Notes under the pieces: model-generated
Seen by the model: only the letters and a program-made list of their open reading frames with translations
The model's database searches: none
Told to the model about the DNA's origin: nothing
Position numbers and translations under genes: made by a program
Source: Pseudoalteromonas sp. P1-9
GTDB lineage: Bacteria; Pseudomonadota; Gammaproteobacteria; Enterobacterales; Alteromonadaceae
Direction of reading: 5' to 3'
Assembly (NCBI RefSeq): GCF_001399975.1
Contig: NZ_LKBD01000012.1
Span: 1-64,000 of the forward strand
Length of the DNA: 64,000 bases
Shown: piece after piece, positions 18,315 to 26,967 of the stretch
Layout: each line of letters opens with the position of its first letter
Position numbering within the stretch: position 1 is the first letter of the stretch

Positions 18315-20222
18315 ATGCGCGTTTCAAGTTTTACACGATTACTTTTAGTCGTTTTAAGTGCCATCAGTATTGCGCTTGCTACTGTACTTTTGTGGGCAAG
18401 CCAAACAATAAACACCCTTAATCAACAAACCGTTTCGTACAACCAGCTTAAAAATACGGTTGTAGTCGACTTAGCGAATAGCCTGCAAGATTATTTAACT
18501 TATGGTGATAACCAGTACTTAACTTTGGCAAAGTCACATATTGAATCGGTTGAACAAAAATTAACGATTTTACCTGCCTCTATTTCGTCCTCTTTGCAAG
18601 CACAATTAACACAGCTACAAAGCGGCATTGACGGAAAATACTTGGCACTGGGTAAGTTAAGCGGTAATAAAAATGCATTGATTGACCATGCGCTCAATGA
18701 AATGGCGGATTATGCCAGTGCTTTAAGTCAGTATGCGCAAAAAGCGCAAAGCTCAAGTGGCCAAACACGTTTTTATGTATTGGCAAATGCCTATCAAACA
18801 AATGTTGTACAACTGGTTATCGCATTGAAAGAAAATAACTTAGAGAGCACTAATCTAGTACTTAAAGAGCTTACCCGTATTGCAAAAGAGATTGAAAACC
18901 TGCCCCTATTAGGTGTTTTTGACCCTAATATTGATGAAGACGAACTAATGCTAACGGGCGATGAGCCAGAAGATCTTGGTGAAGAGATCCAAGCTGAACT
19001 TGTTAGTTTACCCAATCGTTTGCCAAAAGAGTTGGCAAATACCAAGCGTTTAAATGAACAACGAGAGTTGGGAATCTCATCACTTCGAGAAGAAATTAGC
19101 ACGTTAACTAACAGCATTTTAATTGCTGAAAAACAGCTACGTGATGAACAAACATTAATTGAAAAGCAAGTGTTCTATACCTTGTTAGCCGCCGTGATGG
19201 GGCTGTTTGTGATTGCTGCTATGGTTTATTTTATGCAGAGGAAGCAAGTGCTTACGCCAGTAAGAGCGCTTAGAAATGCGTTTTCTAAATTAATTGAAAA
19301 CGATAACTTAGAGCATATTCATACAGATAACCCAAAAACCGAAATGGGTGAAATTGCGCAGTACTTTAATCAGTTGATTGAAAAACAAAAATTAGAAGCA
19401 CAAGAACGCGCTGAAACCTTGCAATTAGTGAGCGACTTTTTAGCAAATATGAGTGAGCAGCTAAAGGTAATGCTAACGGCGTCAGAGCAATCGATAGATG
19501 AAGTTGTGCAAAGTGAAAGTCTGTTGAGTCAAGTGACAGAAATTGGCGAGCAAGTTAATGATATTAACGGCACGGTAAAAAACAATGCGGAACTAACATT
19601 CAGTGCAATGGAAACCAGTGTAAGTCAATCTGAGTCGATGCTGGTGGCGAGTAACAAGACCCAACAACAAGTGCAATCGGGTATGGATTCGATGGATCAG
19701 TTATTAAAAGGTGTAAGCGATGTGGCGTCTGTTCTCGAAGTTATCAACTCCATTGCCGAGCAAACCAATTTACTTGCGCTTAATGCTGCGATTGAGTCAG
19801 CTCGCGCGGGCGAACATGGACGAGGATTTGCCGTGGTCGCCGATGAAGTAAGGCAGCTCGCGAAGCAAACGCAAAGCTCATTGCAAAGCATAAAACAACA
19901 GTTAGATGGCTTAACGTTAAGTTCACAGCAGGTTTCGCAACAAATGGGCGAGCTAGCAGACAATGCAAGCCTGCAAACAAAATCGGCAACACAACTCAAA
20001 GAAACCGCGAGTAGTGTTGCGGATAATGCGCTATCCGCCTCTGAAGTGGCAAATCAAGCAAGTAGTTTTGCCCTTGAACAAAGTAATTATTTGAATGAGT
20101 TTTCGCGCGCGATGGCACAGCTTAAAACGCGTGTACAACAATCAAATACGCAAGTACAAGGAATACAAAGTGATTTAGAGCAGAAGATGGTTCAAATTCG
20201 TCATTCTTTAGGTCTACAATAG
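18315..20222 (+). CDS. Methyl-accepting chemotaxis protein
   Basis: 635-aa chemoreceptor. TM1 about 8-30, a mainly helical periplasmic sensor of about 255 residues with an acidic patch near 215, TM2 about 286-307, HAMP to about 360, then the cytoplasmic signalling coiled coil with the MCP hairpin tip [19 protein letters not shown] around residue 480. No C-terminal pentapeptide for CheR/CheB tethering. The ligand is unknown. Single gene, followed 32 bases later by the peroxiredoxin gene. Confidence 0.95.
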   Translation: MRVSSFTRLLLVVLSAISIALATVLLWASQTINTLNQQTVSYNQLKNTVVVDLANSLQDYLTYGDNQYLTLAKSHIESVEQKLTILPASISSSLQAQLTQLQSGIDGKYLALGKLSGNKNALIDHALNEMADYASALSQYAQKAQSSSGQTRFYVLANAYQTNVVQLVIALKENNLESTNLVLKELTRIAKEIENLPLLGVFDPNIDEDELMLTGDEPEDLGEEIQAELVSLPNRLPKELANTKRLNEQRELGISSLREEISTLTNSILIAEKQLRDEQTLIEKQVFYTLLAAVMGLFVIAAMVYFMQRKQVLTPVRALRNAFSKLIENDNLEHIHTDNPKTEMGEIAQYFNQLIEKQKLEAQERAETLQLVSDFLANMSEQLKVMLTASEQSIDEVVQSESLLSQVTEIGEQVNDINGTVKNNAELTFSAMETSVSQSESMLVASNKTQQQVQSGMDSMDQLLKGVSDVASVLEVINSIAEQTNLLALNAAIESARAGEHGRGFAVVADEVRQLAKQTQSSLQSIKQQLDGLTLSSQQVSQQMGELADNASLQTKSATQLKETASSVADNALSASEVANQASSFALEQSNYLNEFSRAMAQLKTRVQQSNTQVQGIQSDLEQKMVQIRHSLGLQ

Positions 20223-20254
20223 CGGGTATTCGCCAACAATTGGAAGACACAAAT

Positions 20255-20728
20255 ATGATTGAAACGAACCAAACACTGCCAAACCATACATTTAACCTAT
20301 TAACTGAAAATGGTATGACTACGCCATCGACTGCTGATTTATTCGCAAATCAAAAAGTAGTGATGTTTGCAGTACCGGGGGCATTTACTCCAACCTGTTC
20401 AGCAAGGCATTTACCGGGTTTTGTTGAGAATTTTGATGCATTTAAAGAAAAAGGAATTGACCGCATTATTTGTATCTCAGTTAATGATGCGTTTGTAATG
20501 AAGGCGTGGGGTGATGCACAAAGCGCTGCGAATATTGATATGCTGGCAGATGGTGATGGCGCGTTCACTAAAGCGTTAGGGCTAGGTAAAGAGACAGGTG
20601 TATTTGGTGGTTATCGTTCACAGCGTTACGCCATGCTTGTTGAAAATCAAACTGTTACTCAATTGTGGCTAGAAGAGCCTAAAGCATTTGAAATTTCGAG
20701 TGCAGAGGCTGTTCTAACGAATCTTTGA
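20255..20728 (+). CDS. Peroxiredoxin, Prx5/AhpE-like
   Basis: 157-aa thiol peroxidase reducing hydrogen and organic peroxides in the cytoplasm. Peroxidatic Cys48 in PGAFTPTC is followed by SARHLPGF, typical of the Prx5 group; a fused glutaredoxin domain is absent. The frame opens at a TTG 15 bases earlier, but ATG 20255 has an SD (GGAAGA). Next gene on the same strand is ferritin, also an oxidative-stress function, but 296 bases with a repeat element separate them. Confidence 0.93.
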   Translation: MIETNQTLPNHTFNLLTENGMTTPSTADLFANQKVVMFAVPGAFTPTCSARHLPGFVENFDAFKEKGIDRIICISVNDAFVMKAWGDAQSAANIDMLADGDGAFTKALGLGKETGVFGGYRSQRYAMLVENQTVTQLWLEEPKAFEISSAEAVLTNL

Positions 20729-20837
20729 AACAAATAAGACTTGTTTTTATTACCCTTTTATTCACGTTTTTCTTTAATTAAATTAAGCAGTTAAATGCCT
20801 TGCATTTGGCTGCTTAACGCTTACAATGCGGACTTTT

Positions 20838-20994
20838 AAACCAATTCTGTTACGTGTGTAATTAAATACAGCGCAGCATAAATGAAATACTAACAAAGCG
20901 ATATTGCTCTTATGGTGTTATTTAACATCGATAAGTTTAGGGCGGTTAGTATTTATTCAATCTGTTAGTTCTTAGCAATTAAATGAATTGGTAT
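20838..20994 (+). repeat. MITE-like repeat, copy B (about 157 bp)
   Basis: Non-coding element starting AAACCAATTCTGTTA and ending TGAATTGGTAT, so its ends are inverted repeats of each other. It aligns along its length with the reverse complement of 45284-45444: shared blocks include ACCAATTCTGTTA, ATAAATGAAAT, TAACAA, ACATNGATAA and TGAATTGGTAT in the same order and spacing. No target duplication is obvious. More diverged than copy A. It fills most of the 296-bp gap before ftnA; the rest of the gap holds an imperfect hairpin near 20787-20818 without a T tail. Confidence 0.85.
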
Positions 20995-21024
20995 TAGTTA
21001 ATCTATTTCGTCGTGGAGTCAGTT

Positions 21025-21549
21025 ATGTTAGCACCTACAATGGTTGAAAAATTAAACGAGCAAATCAATTTAGAGTTTTATTCATCAAACCTTTATTTAC
21101 AAATGAGTGCATGGTGTGAAGATAAAGGGTTTGAAGGCGCGGCAGAATTACTGCGTAAGCATGCGTTAGAAGAAATGGATCATATGAATCGCTTGTTCAC
21201 TTATGTGAGTGAAACTGGCGCGATGCCAATTTTAGGTTCGATTGCTGCGCCACCACATGAGTTTGCGTCGTTAGGTGATGTGTTTCGCGAAACACTGGAG
21301 CACGAGTGTCAAATCACCAAAGCAATTAATGAATTAACGCACGTTGCGTTTACCACCCATGACTATTCAACATTTAACTTTTTACAGTGGTATGTTGCTG
21401 AACAACATGAAGAAGAAAAACTGTTTAAAGGTATTTTAGACAAAATTGAATTAGTAGGCGAAGACGGTAAAGCATTATTCTGGATTGATAAAGATCTTGC
21501 TGAGCTTGCGAAAAAAGGCACTACTTCAATTATGGAACCAGGCGCTTAA
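21025..21549 (+). CDS. ftnA: Non-heme ferritin
   Basis: 174-aa iron-storage ferritin subunit forming 24-mers in the cytoplasm. All ferroxidase-centre residues of E. coli FtnA are at identical positions: Glu17, Glu50, His53, Glu94, Gln127 and the third-site Glu126/129/130. The frame opens at GTG 21013, but ATG 21025 has GGAG 6 bases upstream and gives the numbering match. Its promoter must lie in the repeat element or in the 30 bases after it. No Fur box seen. Confidence 0.97.
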   Translation: MLAPTMVEKLNEQINLEFYSSNLYLQMSAWCEDKGFEGAAELLRKHALEEMDHMNRLFTYVSETGAMPILGSIAAPPHEFASLGDVFRETLEHECQITKAINELTHVAFTTHDYSTFNFLQWYVAEQHEEEKLFKGILDKIELVGEDGKALFWIDKDLAELAKKGTTSIMEPGA

Positions 21550-21589
21550 TAAGTCTGTTGTTATAGGGGGGAAGGTTTCAGAAGCTTTG

Positions 21590-21671
21590 CTGAACCCTGA
21601 ACCCTGAACCCTGAACCCTGAACCCTGAACCCTGAACCCTGAACCCTGAACCCTGAACCCTGAACCCTGAA
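21590..21671. repeat. Heptamer tandem array, 11.7 copies of CTGAACC
   Basis: Eleven perfect CTGAACC units plus CTGAA. On the minus strand it reads as repeated GGGTTCA, giving many G3 runs with 4-base loops, which fits the G3-N1-7 quadruplex rule. It lies between the ftnA stop and the rpsF promoter (-35 at 21691). Same unit as the array at 20-89 except C for T at one position. Confidence 0.97.
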
Positions 21672-21690
21672 ATTCTCTTAAAAAATCTAT

Positions 21691-21719
21691 TTGCACTCTT
21701 CAATCAATGTGCGTAAAAT
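21691..21719 (+). promoter_or_regulatory. Sigma-70 promoter of the rpsF operon
   Basis: TTGCAC, 17-bp spacer, TAAAAT. Predicted start near 21726 leaves a leader of about 85 bases before rpsF. It begins 20 bases after the heptamer array. Confidence 0.65.
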
Positions 21720-21754
21720 GTGCGCTCTTTCGACCAATTAAACTTTGTTTTCCT

Positions 21755-21790
21755 TGCCTTAAACCGACCGGTCGAAACGGTACGAGGCTA
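21755..21790 (+). promoter_or_regulatory. Candidate S6:S18 autoregulatory leader
   Basis: In the rpsF leader, GCCT (21756-21759) can pair with AGGC (21785-21788) and ACCG (21763-21766) with CGGT (21778-21781), around a CCG-containing loop. Gammaproteobacterial rpsF leaders carry such a CCG structure that binds the S6:S18 complex to repress the operon. The pairing was found by eye; identity with the published motif is inference. Confidence 0.5.
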
Positions 21791-21811
21791 AATTAACCGT
21801 AAGGAATACCC

Positions 21812-22153
21812 ATGCGTCATTACGAAATCGTATTCATGGTTCACCCAGACCAAAGTGAGCAAGTTCCTGGTATGATCGAGCGTTATACTGGTTCTATCAC
21901 TGAAGCTGGTGGTCAAATTCACCGTTTAGAAGACTGGGGTCGTCGTCAACTGGCTTACCCAATCGAAAAGCTTCACAAAGCACACTATGTTCTAATGAAC
22001 GTTGAAGCACCAACTGAAGTAATCAACGAGCTTGAAACTTCTTTCCGCTACAACGATGCAGTACTACGTAACCTAGTTATGCGTACTAAAAATGCTGTAA
22101 CTGAAGCTTCTCCTCTTGCTAAAGAAGAGAAGAAAGAAGCTGCAGAAGCTTAA
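21812..22153 (+). CDS. rpsF: 30S ribosomal protein S6
   Basis: 113-aa small-subunit protein that binds 16S rRNA together with S18. Begins [17 protein letters not shown], with the family's [11 protein letters not shown] strand and an acidic Glu/Lys tail. SD TAAGGAAT precedes ATG. First gene of rpsF-priB-rpsR-rplI, the classic enterobacterial order. Confidence 0.98.
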   Translation: MRHYEIVFMVHPDQSEQVPGMIERYTGSITEAGGQIHRLEDWGRRQLAYPIEKLHKAHYVLMNVEAPTEVINELETSFRYNDAVLRNLVMRTKNAVTEASPLAKEEKKEAAEA

Positions 22154-22170
22154 TCGTTTTTGAGACTTGT

Positions 22171-22518
22171 ATGACTGATAACCAGTTCGTTTTGTCTGGC
22201 ACGGTTTGTAAAAAACCTAAATTCAGTCAAAGCCCAGCCGGAATACCACACTGCATTTTTGTGTTAGAACACAAATCAACGCAAATGGAAGCAGGACTTA
22301 ATCGTAGTAGTTATGTTCGCATTCAAGTGGTTGCCAGTGGCGAAGGCTTAAAACAACAAACTCAAGATATTGATATGGGCACGCAACTTACTGTACGCGG
22401 TTTTATTAACCGTCACGAAGGCCGAAACGGCGTGAGTCAGTTAGTGTTACATGCTCATCATATTGAAAGAATTACTATTGGAGATTTATCTCATGGCACG
22501 TTACTTCAGACGTCGTAA
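22171..22518 (+). CDS. priB: Primosomal replication protein N
   Basis: 115-aa OB-fold single-strand DNA-binding dimer that helps PriA restart stalled forks. Identified by the N-terminal [23 protein letters not shown] strand pair, VRIQVVASG and the [12 protein letters not shown] loop, and by its position between rpsF and rpsR. Its 3' end overlaps rpsR by 26 bases, so rpsR initiation is likely coupled to it. Confidence 0.96.
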   Translation: MTDNQFVLSGTVCKKPKFSQSPAGIPHCIFVLEHKSTQMEAGLNRSSYVRIQVVASGEGLKQQTQDIDMGTQLTVRGFINRHEGRNGVSQLVLHAHHIERITIGDLSHGTLLQTS

Positions 22519-22720
22519 GTTCTGCCGCTTCAAAGCGGAAGGCGTACAACAAATCGATTATAAAGATCTAGCTACTCTTAAAAACTACATCACAGAAAGT
22601 GGCAAAATCGTACCTAGCCGTATCACAGGTACTAGCGCTAAATACCAGCGTCAACTAGCTGCAGCTATCAAGCGCGCACGCTACTTAGCCCTTCTTCCAT
22701 ACACTGACTTACATAAGTAA
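22493..22720 (+). CDS. rpsR: 30S ribosomal protein S18
   Basis: 75-aa ribosomal protein, same length as E. coli S18, starting [13 protein letters not shown] and with the conserved [18 protein letters not shown] core. The frame is open 42 bases further upstream, but ATG 22493 has GGAG 9 bases before it and gives the canonical N-terminus. Overlaps the priB stop. Confidence 0.98.
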   Translation: MARYFRRRKFCRFKAEGVQQIDYKDLATLKNYITESGKIVPSRITGTSAKYQRQLAAAIKRARYLALLPYTDLHK

Positions 22721-22756
22721 GCAGCGGTTTAACTAGTTTTTAAAAGGTGTAGAGAC

Positions 22757-23209
22757 ATGCAAGTTATTCTACTAGATAAAATCGGTAACCTTGGTGCGCT
22801 TGGCGACCAAGTTTCTGTAAAAGCAGGTTACGCACGTAACTTCCTTTTCCCTAAAGGCAAAGCAGTTCCAGCAACTAAAGCTAACATTGAATCTTTCGAA
22901 GCACGTCGTGCTGAGTTAGAAGCTAAAGTAGCTGAAGAACTAGCAGCATCACAAGCTCGTGCAGAGAAACTAGAAGCGTTAGCTGAAGTTACTCTTGTAT
23001 CTAAAGCTGGTGACGAAGGTAAGCTATTCGGTTCTATCGGTACTCGCGATATTGCTGATGCTATCACAGCTGTAGGCCTAGAAGTTGCTAAATCAGAAGT
23101 TCGTCTACCTAACGGTACTATCCGTGAAACAGGTGAATTCGATGTAGCTATCCAGCTTCACTCAGAAGTAACAACTACTATTAAAGTAATTGTTATCGCT
23201 GAAGCTTAA
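22757..23209 (+). CDS. rplI: 50S ribosomal protein L9
   Basis: 150-aa large-subunit protein. N-terminal [19 protein letters not shown] and [13 protein letters not shown] are the L9 signature; a long connecting helix and C-terminal RNA-binding domain ([12 protein letters not shown]) follow. Length matches E. coli (149). Last gene of the operon, closed by a terminator. Confidence 0.98.
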   Translation: MQVILLDKIGNLGALGDQVSVKAGYARNFLFPKGKAVPATKANIESFEARRAELEAKVAEELAASQARAEKLEALAEVTLVSKAGDEGKLFGSIGTRDIADAITAVGLEVAKSEVRLPNGTIRETGEFDVAIQLHSEVTTTIKVIVIAEA

Positions 23210-23227
23210 TCAAGTTTCTTGATTAGT

Positions 23228-23256
23228 AAAAAACCGAGCATTTGCTCGGTTTTTTT
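23228..23256 (+). terminator. Rho-independent terminator
   Basis: AAACCGAGCA/TGCTCGGTTT stem with seven T, after rplI. Confidence 0.94.
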
Positions 23257-23419
23257 ATGCCTGTAATTCCCTCCTTGCTGACTCCTTTATCACGCCTAAG
23301 TGTTCACTTAAATTTACAAAAAGAAATTAACATATAACTGAAAGGTATTGATTTGCATGAATATTGCGCGATAATGACAGCGTTGTCATGTTTTGGTGTG
23401 TATTTTAGGGGGATACAAA

Positions 23420-23809
23420 GTGAGAAAAAGACATTTATTCAAAGAGGCTGGGTTTACCCTAGTTGAAGTAATGATAACTGTTACCATTATTGGTATTTTG
23501 CTAGCGATTGCGTTGCCAGCTTATGGTGATTATGTGAAAGATGGTCGACGTGCCGAAGCGCAGCAATATCTTATGCAACAAGCTGGCATATTAGAGCGCA
23601 ATTATACACGCTTAGGTCGATACCCTAATGAACAAAATATCACATTTAAAGCATCAGATTATTATGCCTACAGTTATAAGCCTGAAAATGATACCGAGTT
23701 TTCATTAACAGCTGCACCAAAAGGGGCGCAAGTTGGTGATAAATGCGGTTCACTCTCTATTAATCAGCAAGGTGTTACATCTGCTGCCTTAGCATCATGT
23801 TGGCAATAA
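23420..23809 (+). CDS. pilE: Type IV minor pilin, PilE-like
   Basis: 129-aa prepilin. Leader ends KEAG, cleaved before Phe of FTLVEVMITVTIIGILLAIA (Glu5 kept), then a C-terminal globular part with two Cys (DKCGS and ASCWQ) that can form the D-region disulfide. GTG at 23420 is chosen over the upstream open codon because AGGGGGAT lies 6 bases before it. First of five prepilin genes in an operon for type IV pilus tip or priming complex at the inner membrane. Main pilin is not in the window. Confidence 0.9.
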   Translation: MRKRHLFKEAGFTLVEVMITVTIIGILLAIALPAYGDYVKDGRRAEAQQYLMQQAGILERNYTRLGRYPNEQNITFKASDYYAYSYKPENDTEFSLTAAPKGAQVGDKCGSLSINQQGVTSAALASCWQ

Positions 23810-23811
23810 TT

Positions 23812-24240
23812 ATGAAACGTCAGTCAGGTTTTACACTTATTGAAGTTATGACTGTGGTTGGAATTGTGGGTATTTTATCTGCCGTTGCGACACCAATTTT
23901 TATTCAATATATCAAACAAGACCGTTTAGTAAGCACGGCTAATGAGCTTATGAGTACGTTTAAAATGGCGCGAAGTGAAGCGATCAAGCGTGAAAAAATA
24001 GTCACCTTAACAGCACAAGGCTCTAAGTGGTTAGCCAGTATTGATAATCAAACGTTTGTTGTTTTTGATAATGATCATACAGGGGTCTTGGTATCTGGTA
24101 TTACTACACAATCAATCACACCGTTGGGTGAATTTCCAGTCACTAGTATTGATATTAGTGATCGTGACGGTGACACAACAGATCGCTGTTTCCGTGTATA
24201 TGCCAGTGGACAAAGTAAGATTGAAAAAGGGAATTGTTAA
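23812..24240 (+). CDS. fimT: Minor pseudopilin, FimT/GspH-like
   Basis: 142-aa prepilin, leader MKRQSG followed by FTLIEVMTVVGIVGILSAVA, then the GspH/FimT pattern of helix (TANELMSTFKMARSEAIKRE) and beta-rich C-terminus with two Cys near the end. Starts 2 bases after the preceding stop; an alternative ATG at 23797 gives a longer leader. Members of this family prime pili and some bind DNA in competence; the basic stretch RSEAIKREK is present but a DNA-uptake role is not shown. Confidence 0.88.
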   Translation: MKRQSGFTLIEVMTVVGIVGILSAVATPIFIQYIKQDRLVSTANELMSTFKMARSEAIKREKIVTLTAQGSKWLASIDNQTFVVFDNDHTGVLVSGITTQSITPLGEFPVTSIDISDRDGDTTDRCFRVYASGQSKIEKGNC

Positions 24241-24647
24241 TGAGCCAAATACAAAAATACACAAACCAAGTCGGGTTTTCGCTTGTTGAGGTAATGGTTG
24301 CACTGATTGTTTCTAGTTTTGCTTTATTAGGAATGGCTGCTGGTCAATTGCAATCACTAAAATATGCCTCTAACTCATTTGATTACACTTTGTCACTTCT
24401 GCAAGCAAATAACGCGGTAGAGCAAACTTGGGTGAATTTATGCGATTTACAAAAGGGCAATGTTGTATTTGCTGATGTAACTCCTGATGCTCAATTTAAC
24501 AAATATACAATTGATTTTGAGAATAACTTCAACAGCGATTTTTTTCGCGTTGGCGTGAGTTGGTCTGACAAGCGAATCAATGATAATAATTTGGCAAATC
24601 GCGTCGAAATTGAAGCTAGTTTTCCTGATATTTCTGGGAGCTGCTAG
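24240..24647 (+). CDS. pilV: Minor pilin, PilV-like
   Basis: 135-aa prepilin. Leader ends NQVG before FSLVEVMVALIVSSFALLGMA, the PilV-type N-terminus; short globular domain with Cys near 79 and at the C-terminus (SGSC). Stop and start overlap as TAATG with the previous gene. PilV sits in the minor-pilin tip complex with PilW and PilX. Confidence 0.88.
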   Translation: MSQIQKYTNQVGFSLVEVMVALIVSSFALLGMAAGQLQSLKYASNSFDYTLSLLQANNAVEQTWVNLCDLQKGNVVFADVTPDAQFNKYTIDFENNFNSDFFRVGVSWSDKRINDNNLANRVEIEASFPDISGSC

Positions 24648-24649
24648 CA

Positions 24650-25168
24650 ATGATTAAATATGTAAAAAATGGATTCACGCTTGTTGAGCTGATCGTAGCT
24701 TTAGCGGTAAGTAGTTTTTTGATGGCTGGTATTTCCTATGTGTATATCGCGATTAGCCAATCAGTAGACACTTCGAAAGAGCTTGAAAACGCACAAGAAG
24801 TTTTAAGGTATAGCTCGGAAGTATTTACCCGAAGTTTAAAACAAACTAAAACGATACCCACAATTCCTAATGCAAATACCATTGTAGTTGAGCAAGCAAC
24901 TTCAGGTGCGACCGCATGCAATAGTACTAAGCCAGCAGTGCCTTTTCTCGAGACATTTACTTTGGTTGATAGTCAATTACGCTGCCAGGTAAATGCTGCC
25001 GATGAACAAATCTTATTAACTGGCCTACAAGACATTAGTTATCGCATAAATGGTAATTTGGTAGAGATCACATTAGTACCTGAGAATTTAAATGTGGATA
25101 TGCTCGCAAATGGGTTTCGAATAGATATTGCTCTTAGCGGCAAGATACTAGAAGAGGCATTGAATTAA
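24650..25168 (+). CDS. pilW: Minor pilin, PilW-like
   Basis: 172-aa prepilin with leader ending KNG before FTLVELIVALAVSSFLMAG; the following YSSEVFTRSLKQT segment is typical of PilW. It is shorter than most PilW proteins (often 250-350 aa). Two bases after pilV and overlapping the next start by one base (ATTAATG), so tightly coupled. Confidence 0.86.
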   Translation: MIKYVKNGFTLVELIVALAVSSFLMAGISYVYIAISQSVDTSKELENAQEVLRYSSEVFTRSLKQTKTIPTIPNANTIVVEQATSGATACNSTKPAVPFLETFTLVDSQLRCQVNAADEQILLTGLQDISYRINGNLVEITLVPENLNVDMLANGFRIDIALSGKILEEALN

Positions 25169-26916
25169 TGAATAGACAAAAAGGTTTTACCTTACTTTCT
25201 GTAATGATATTAACAACAATGACGAGCATTATCGTATTGAGTTCATTGCGTGATAACTTTATTCAAGAACGTTTAACTGGCAACTATCAAAAGAAAATGA
25301 ATGCCCGCTTAGTGTCTGAGAAAGGGATTTTTGAGACACATAAACGTGTAATCGAAGAATTGAGTATAAATCCAGATGCAACCATTGCGGAGTTAATAAA
25401 CGATACCTTAGGTGAAAATCCTTATATCACTGGCAGTGCAGAAACCGATAATATGTCTTATGCTGCTCAGTTAGGTGTTAACAGTGATGGCTTATTGGAG
25501 TTAAGCAGTGACGGTAAGCGCTTTGAAGGTGCCAATAATACAGTTGCACTTTTTGAACTGGTAAATAAAGGTGCTGCGTCTGCTTTTTCTTCTGGTTTAA
25601 TTGGTTGTGAAGGTGTTACATCTACTGCGGGTGGTCGAATAGATGCTTATAACTCCAGTTTAGGGGCTTATTCTCGTGAAACGTCGATCCCTGCATCAGC
25701 GACTACTACTATTCATCAAGATAGTCATGTGACGCTGAGTGGTGGCGCCAGTGTTTGGGGCGATGTGAGCGCAACTGGCAATATTAAATTGTCTGGCGGT
25801 GCAACAGTTTATGGTGATGTACATGCAAATGGCAATATAACCATTGATGTAGGCCCGCAAAATGGCCGAAAAAGTGATGAAATGCCTGAAGGAGAGACTA
25901 TTTACATTTCTGTATCTGGAGATGTTTTGTCAAACGGGGACGTTACTCTTGCACAAACTCAAATAGGTGGTGTTATTCGGGCTGAAAAAAATCTAACGCT
26001 AGGCAGCGGTCGCTTAAATGAAGTGCTAAACCGAGATAATAACGGTAAAGATATTATGTACGGAGGAATACTTACGACTCCCAATTCTTTGCCTTCACAA
26101 TACCATCAAGATGGTTTGTTATATACCGACCCTACATTTAATGTACTTCCAAATGTGCCAACAGTGCCATCACGTCTGCCTGATAGTGAAATTGATGAGA
26201 ACTTTGATACTACAGATCCAGCAAAAAACTGTGATCCAATTGGTATTGATAACAATATGAGTGAATACAAAGAGCTTGGTTTAGAATCGCTTGCTTTGAG
26301 AAGTGAAAATTCAATTTATATGCTGTATGACAGGTCATATACAGCCCCATCACAAGCGCCAGTTTGGGGGGAATCATTTCCCAGTTTATCAGCAAGAAAT
26401 GAACAATTACCTACTGGTGAAAGCGTGCCAATGTTCAAAGTTAAGGATCTACTACTTAATGGTGGAGCATTAAAAGTTGCTGCAAATAATGATGTTTATT
26501 TATTTGTAGATGGTGACTTTACCTTGACTACAAGTGGGTCTTCAAAATTAGAAATTGAAGATGGCGCTAGCCTTACTTTATTCGTAACGGGCAAAGTTCA
26601 TATTCAAAAAGGTGTGGTTCAGACTGAAGGACTAACTGATTCAGGTAACCCTGTATTTTCAATCTACTCTTCTTACCAAGGTGAAGATGGAGTTAAGGTC
26701 AATGCTACAGGTGATTTTTATGCTGCTATTTACGCGCCAAAAACAGATGCGTTGATAAAAGCAAGTGGTTCAACAATGGGATCAATTCGCGCCAAAACGG
26801 TATCTATTGATGGCGCAGGAGGGTTTCACTACGATACGAAATTAGGTGAAATTGGTAATGTATCTACCTGTTGTGGTGCAACAAAGCTCGTCTTCAAAGG
26901 CTGGCGCTACTTATAA
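25168..26916 (+). CDS. PilX-type minor pilin with very large C-terminal domain
   Basis: 582 aa. Begins MNRQKG followed by FTLLSVMILTTMTSIIVLSS, a PilX-like N-terminus lacking the usual Glu5 (Ser instead), then a PilX helix with ERLTGNYQKKMNARL. From about residue 190 a long beta-rich part with repeated VWGDVSATGNIKL / VYGDVHANGNITI units suggests a right-handed beta-helix; the end has a CC pair (STCCGA). Ordinary PilX proteins have 150-200 residues. No pilY1 gene follows; a terminator and an IS element do. I infer that this protein carries the tip cargo or adhesin role. Confidence 0.85.
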   Translation: MNRQKGFTLLSVMILTTMTSIIVLSSLRDNFIQERLTGNYQKKMNARLVSEKGIFETHKRVIEELSINPDATIAELINDTLGENPYITGSAETDNMSYAAQLGVNSDGLLELSSDGKRFEGANNTVALFELVNKGAASAFSSGLIGCEGVTSTAGGRIDAYNSSLGAYSRETSIPASATTTIHQDSHVTLSGGASVWGDVSATGNIKLSGGATVYGDVHANGNITIDVGPQNGRKSDEMPEGETIYISVSGDVLSNGDVTLAQTQIGGVIRAEKNLTLGSGRLNEVLNRDNNGKDIMYGGILTTPNSLPSQYHQDGLLYTDPTFNVLPNVPTVPSRLPDSEIDENFDTTDPAKNCDPIGIDNNMSEYKELGLESLALRSENSIYMLYDRSYTAPSQAPVWGESFPSLSARNEQLPTGESVPMFKVKDLLLNGGALKVAANNDVYLFVDGDFTLTTSGSSKLEIEDGASLTLFVTGKVHIQKGVVQTEGLTDSGNPVFSIYSSYQGEDGVKVNATGDFYAAIYAPKTDALIKASGSTMGSIRAKTVSIDGAGGFHYDTKLGEIGNVSTCCGATKLVFKGWRYL

Positions 26917-26936
26917 TCTAAGATAACTATCTATTT

Positions 26937-26966
26937 AAACGCTCTTTTTGAAAGGGCGTTTTATTT
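26937..26966 (+). terminator. Rho-independent terminator of the pilin operon
   Basis: AAACGCTCTTT/AAAGGGCGTTT stem (one G-U pair), 3-base loop, T-rich tail. Confidence 0.85.
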
Positions 26967-26967
26967 T

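Noticed and set aside
21590..21671. Heptamer array as a telomere or linear replicon end
   Set aside because: The unit resembles telomeric repeats, but the array is internal, between ftnA and the rpsF promoter, with normal genes on both sides.
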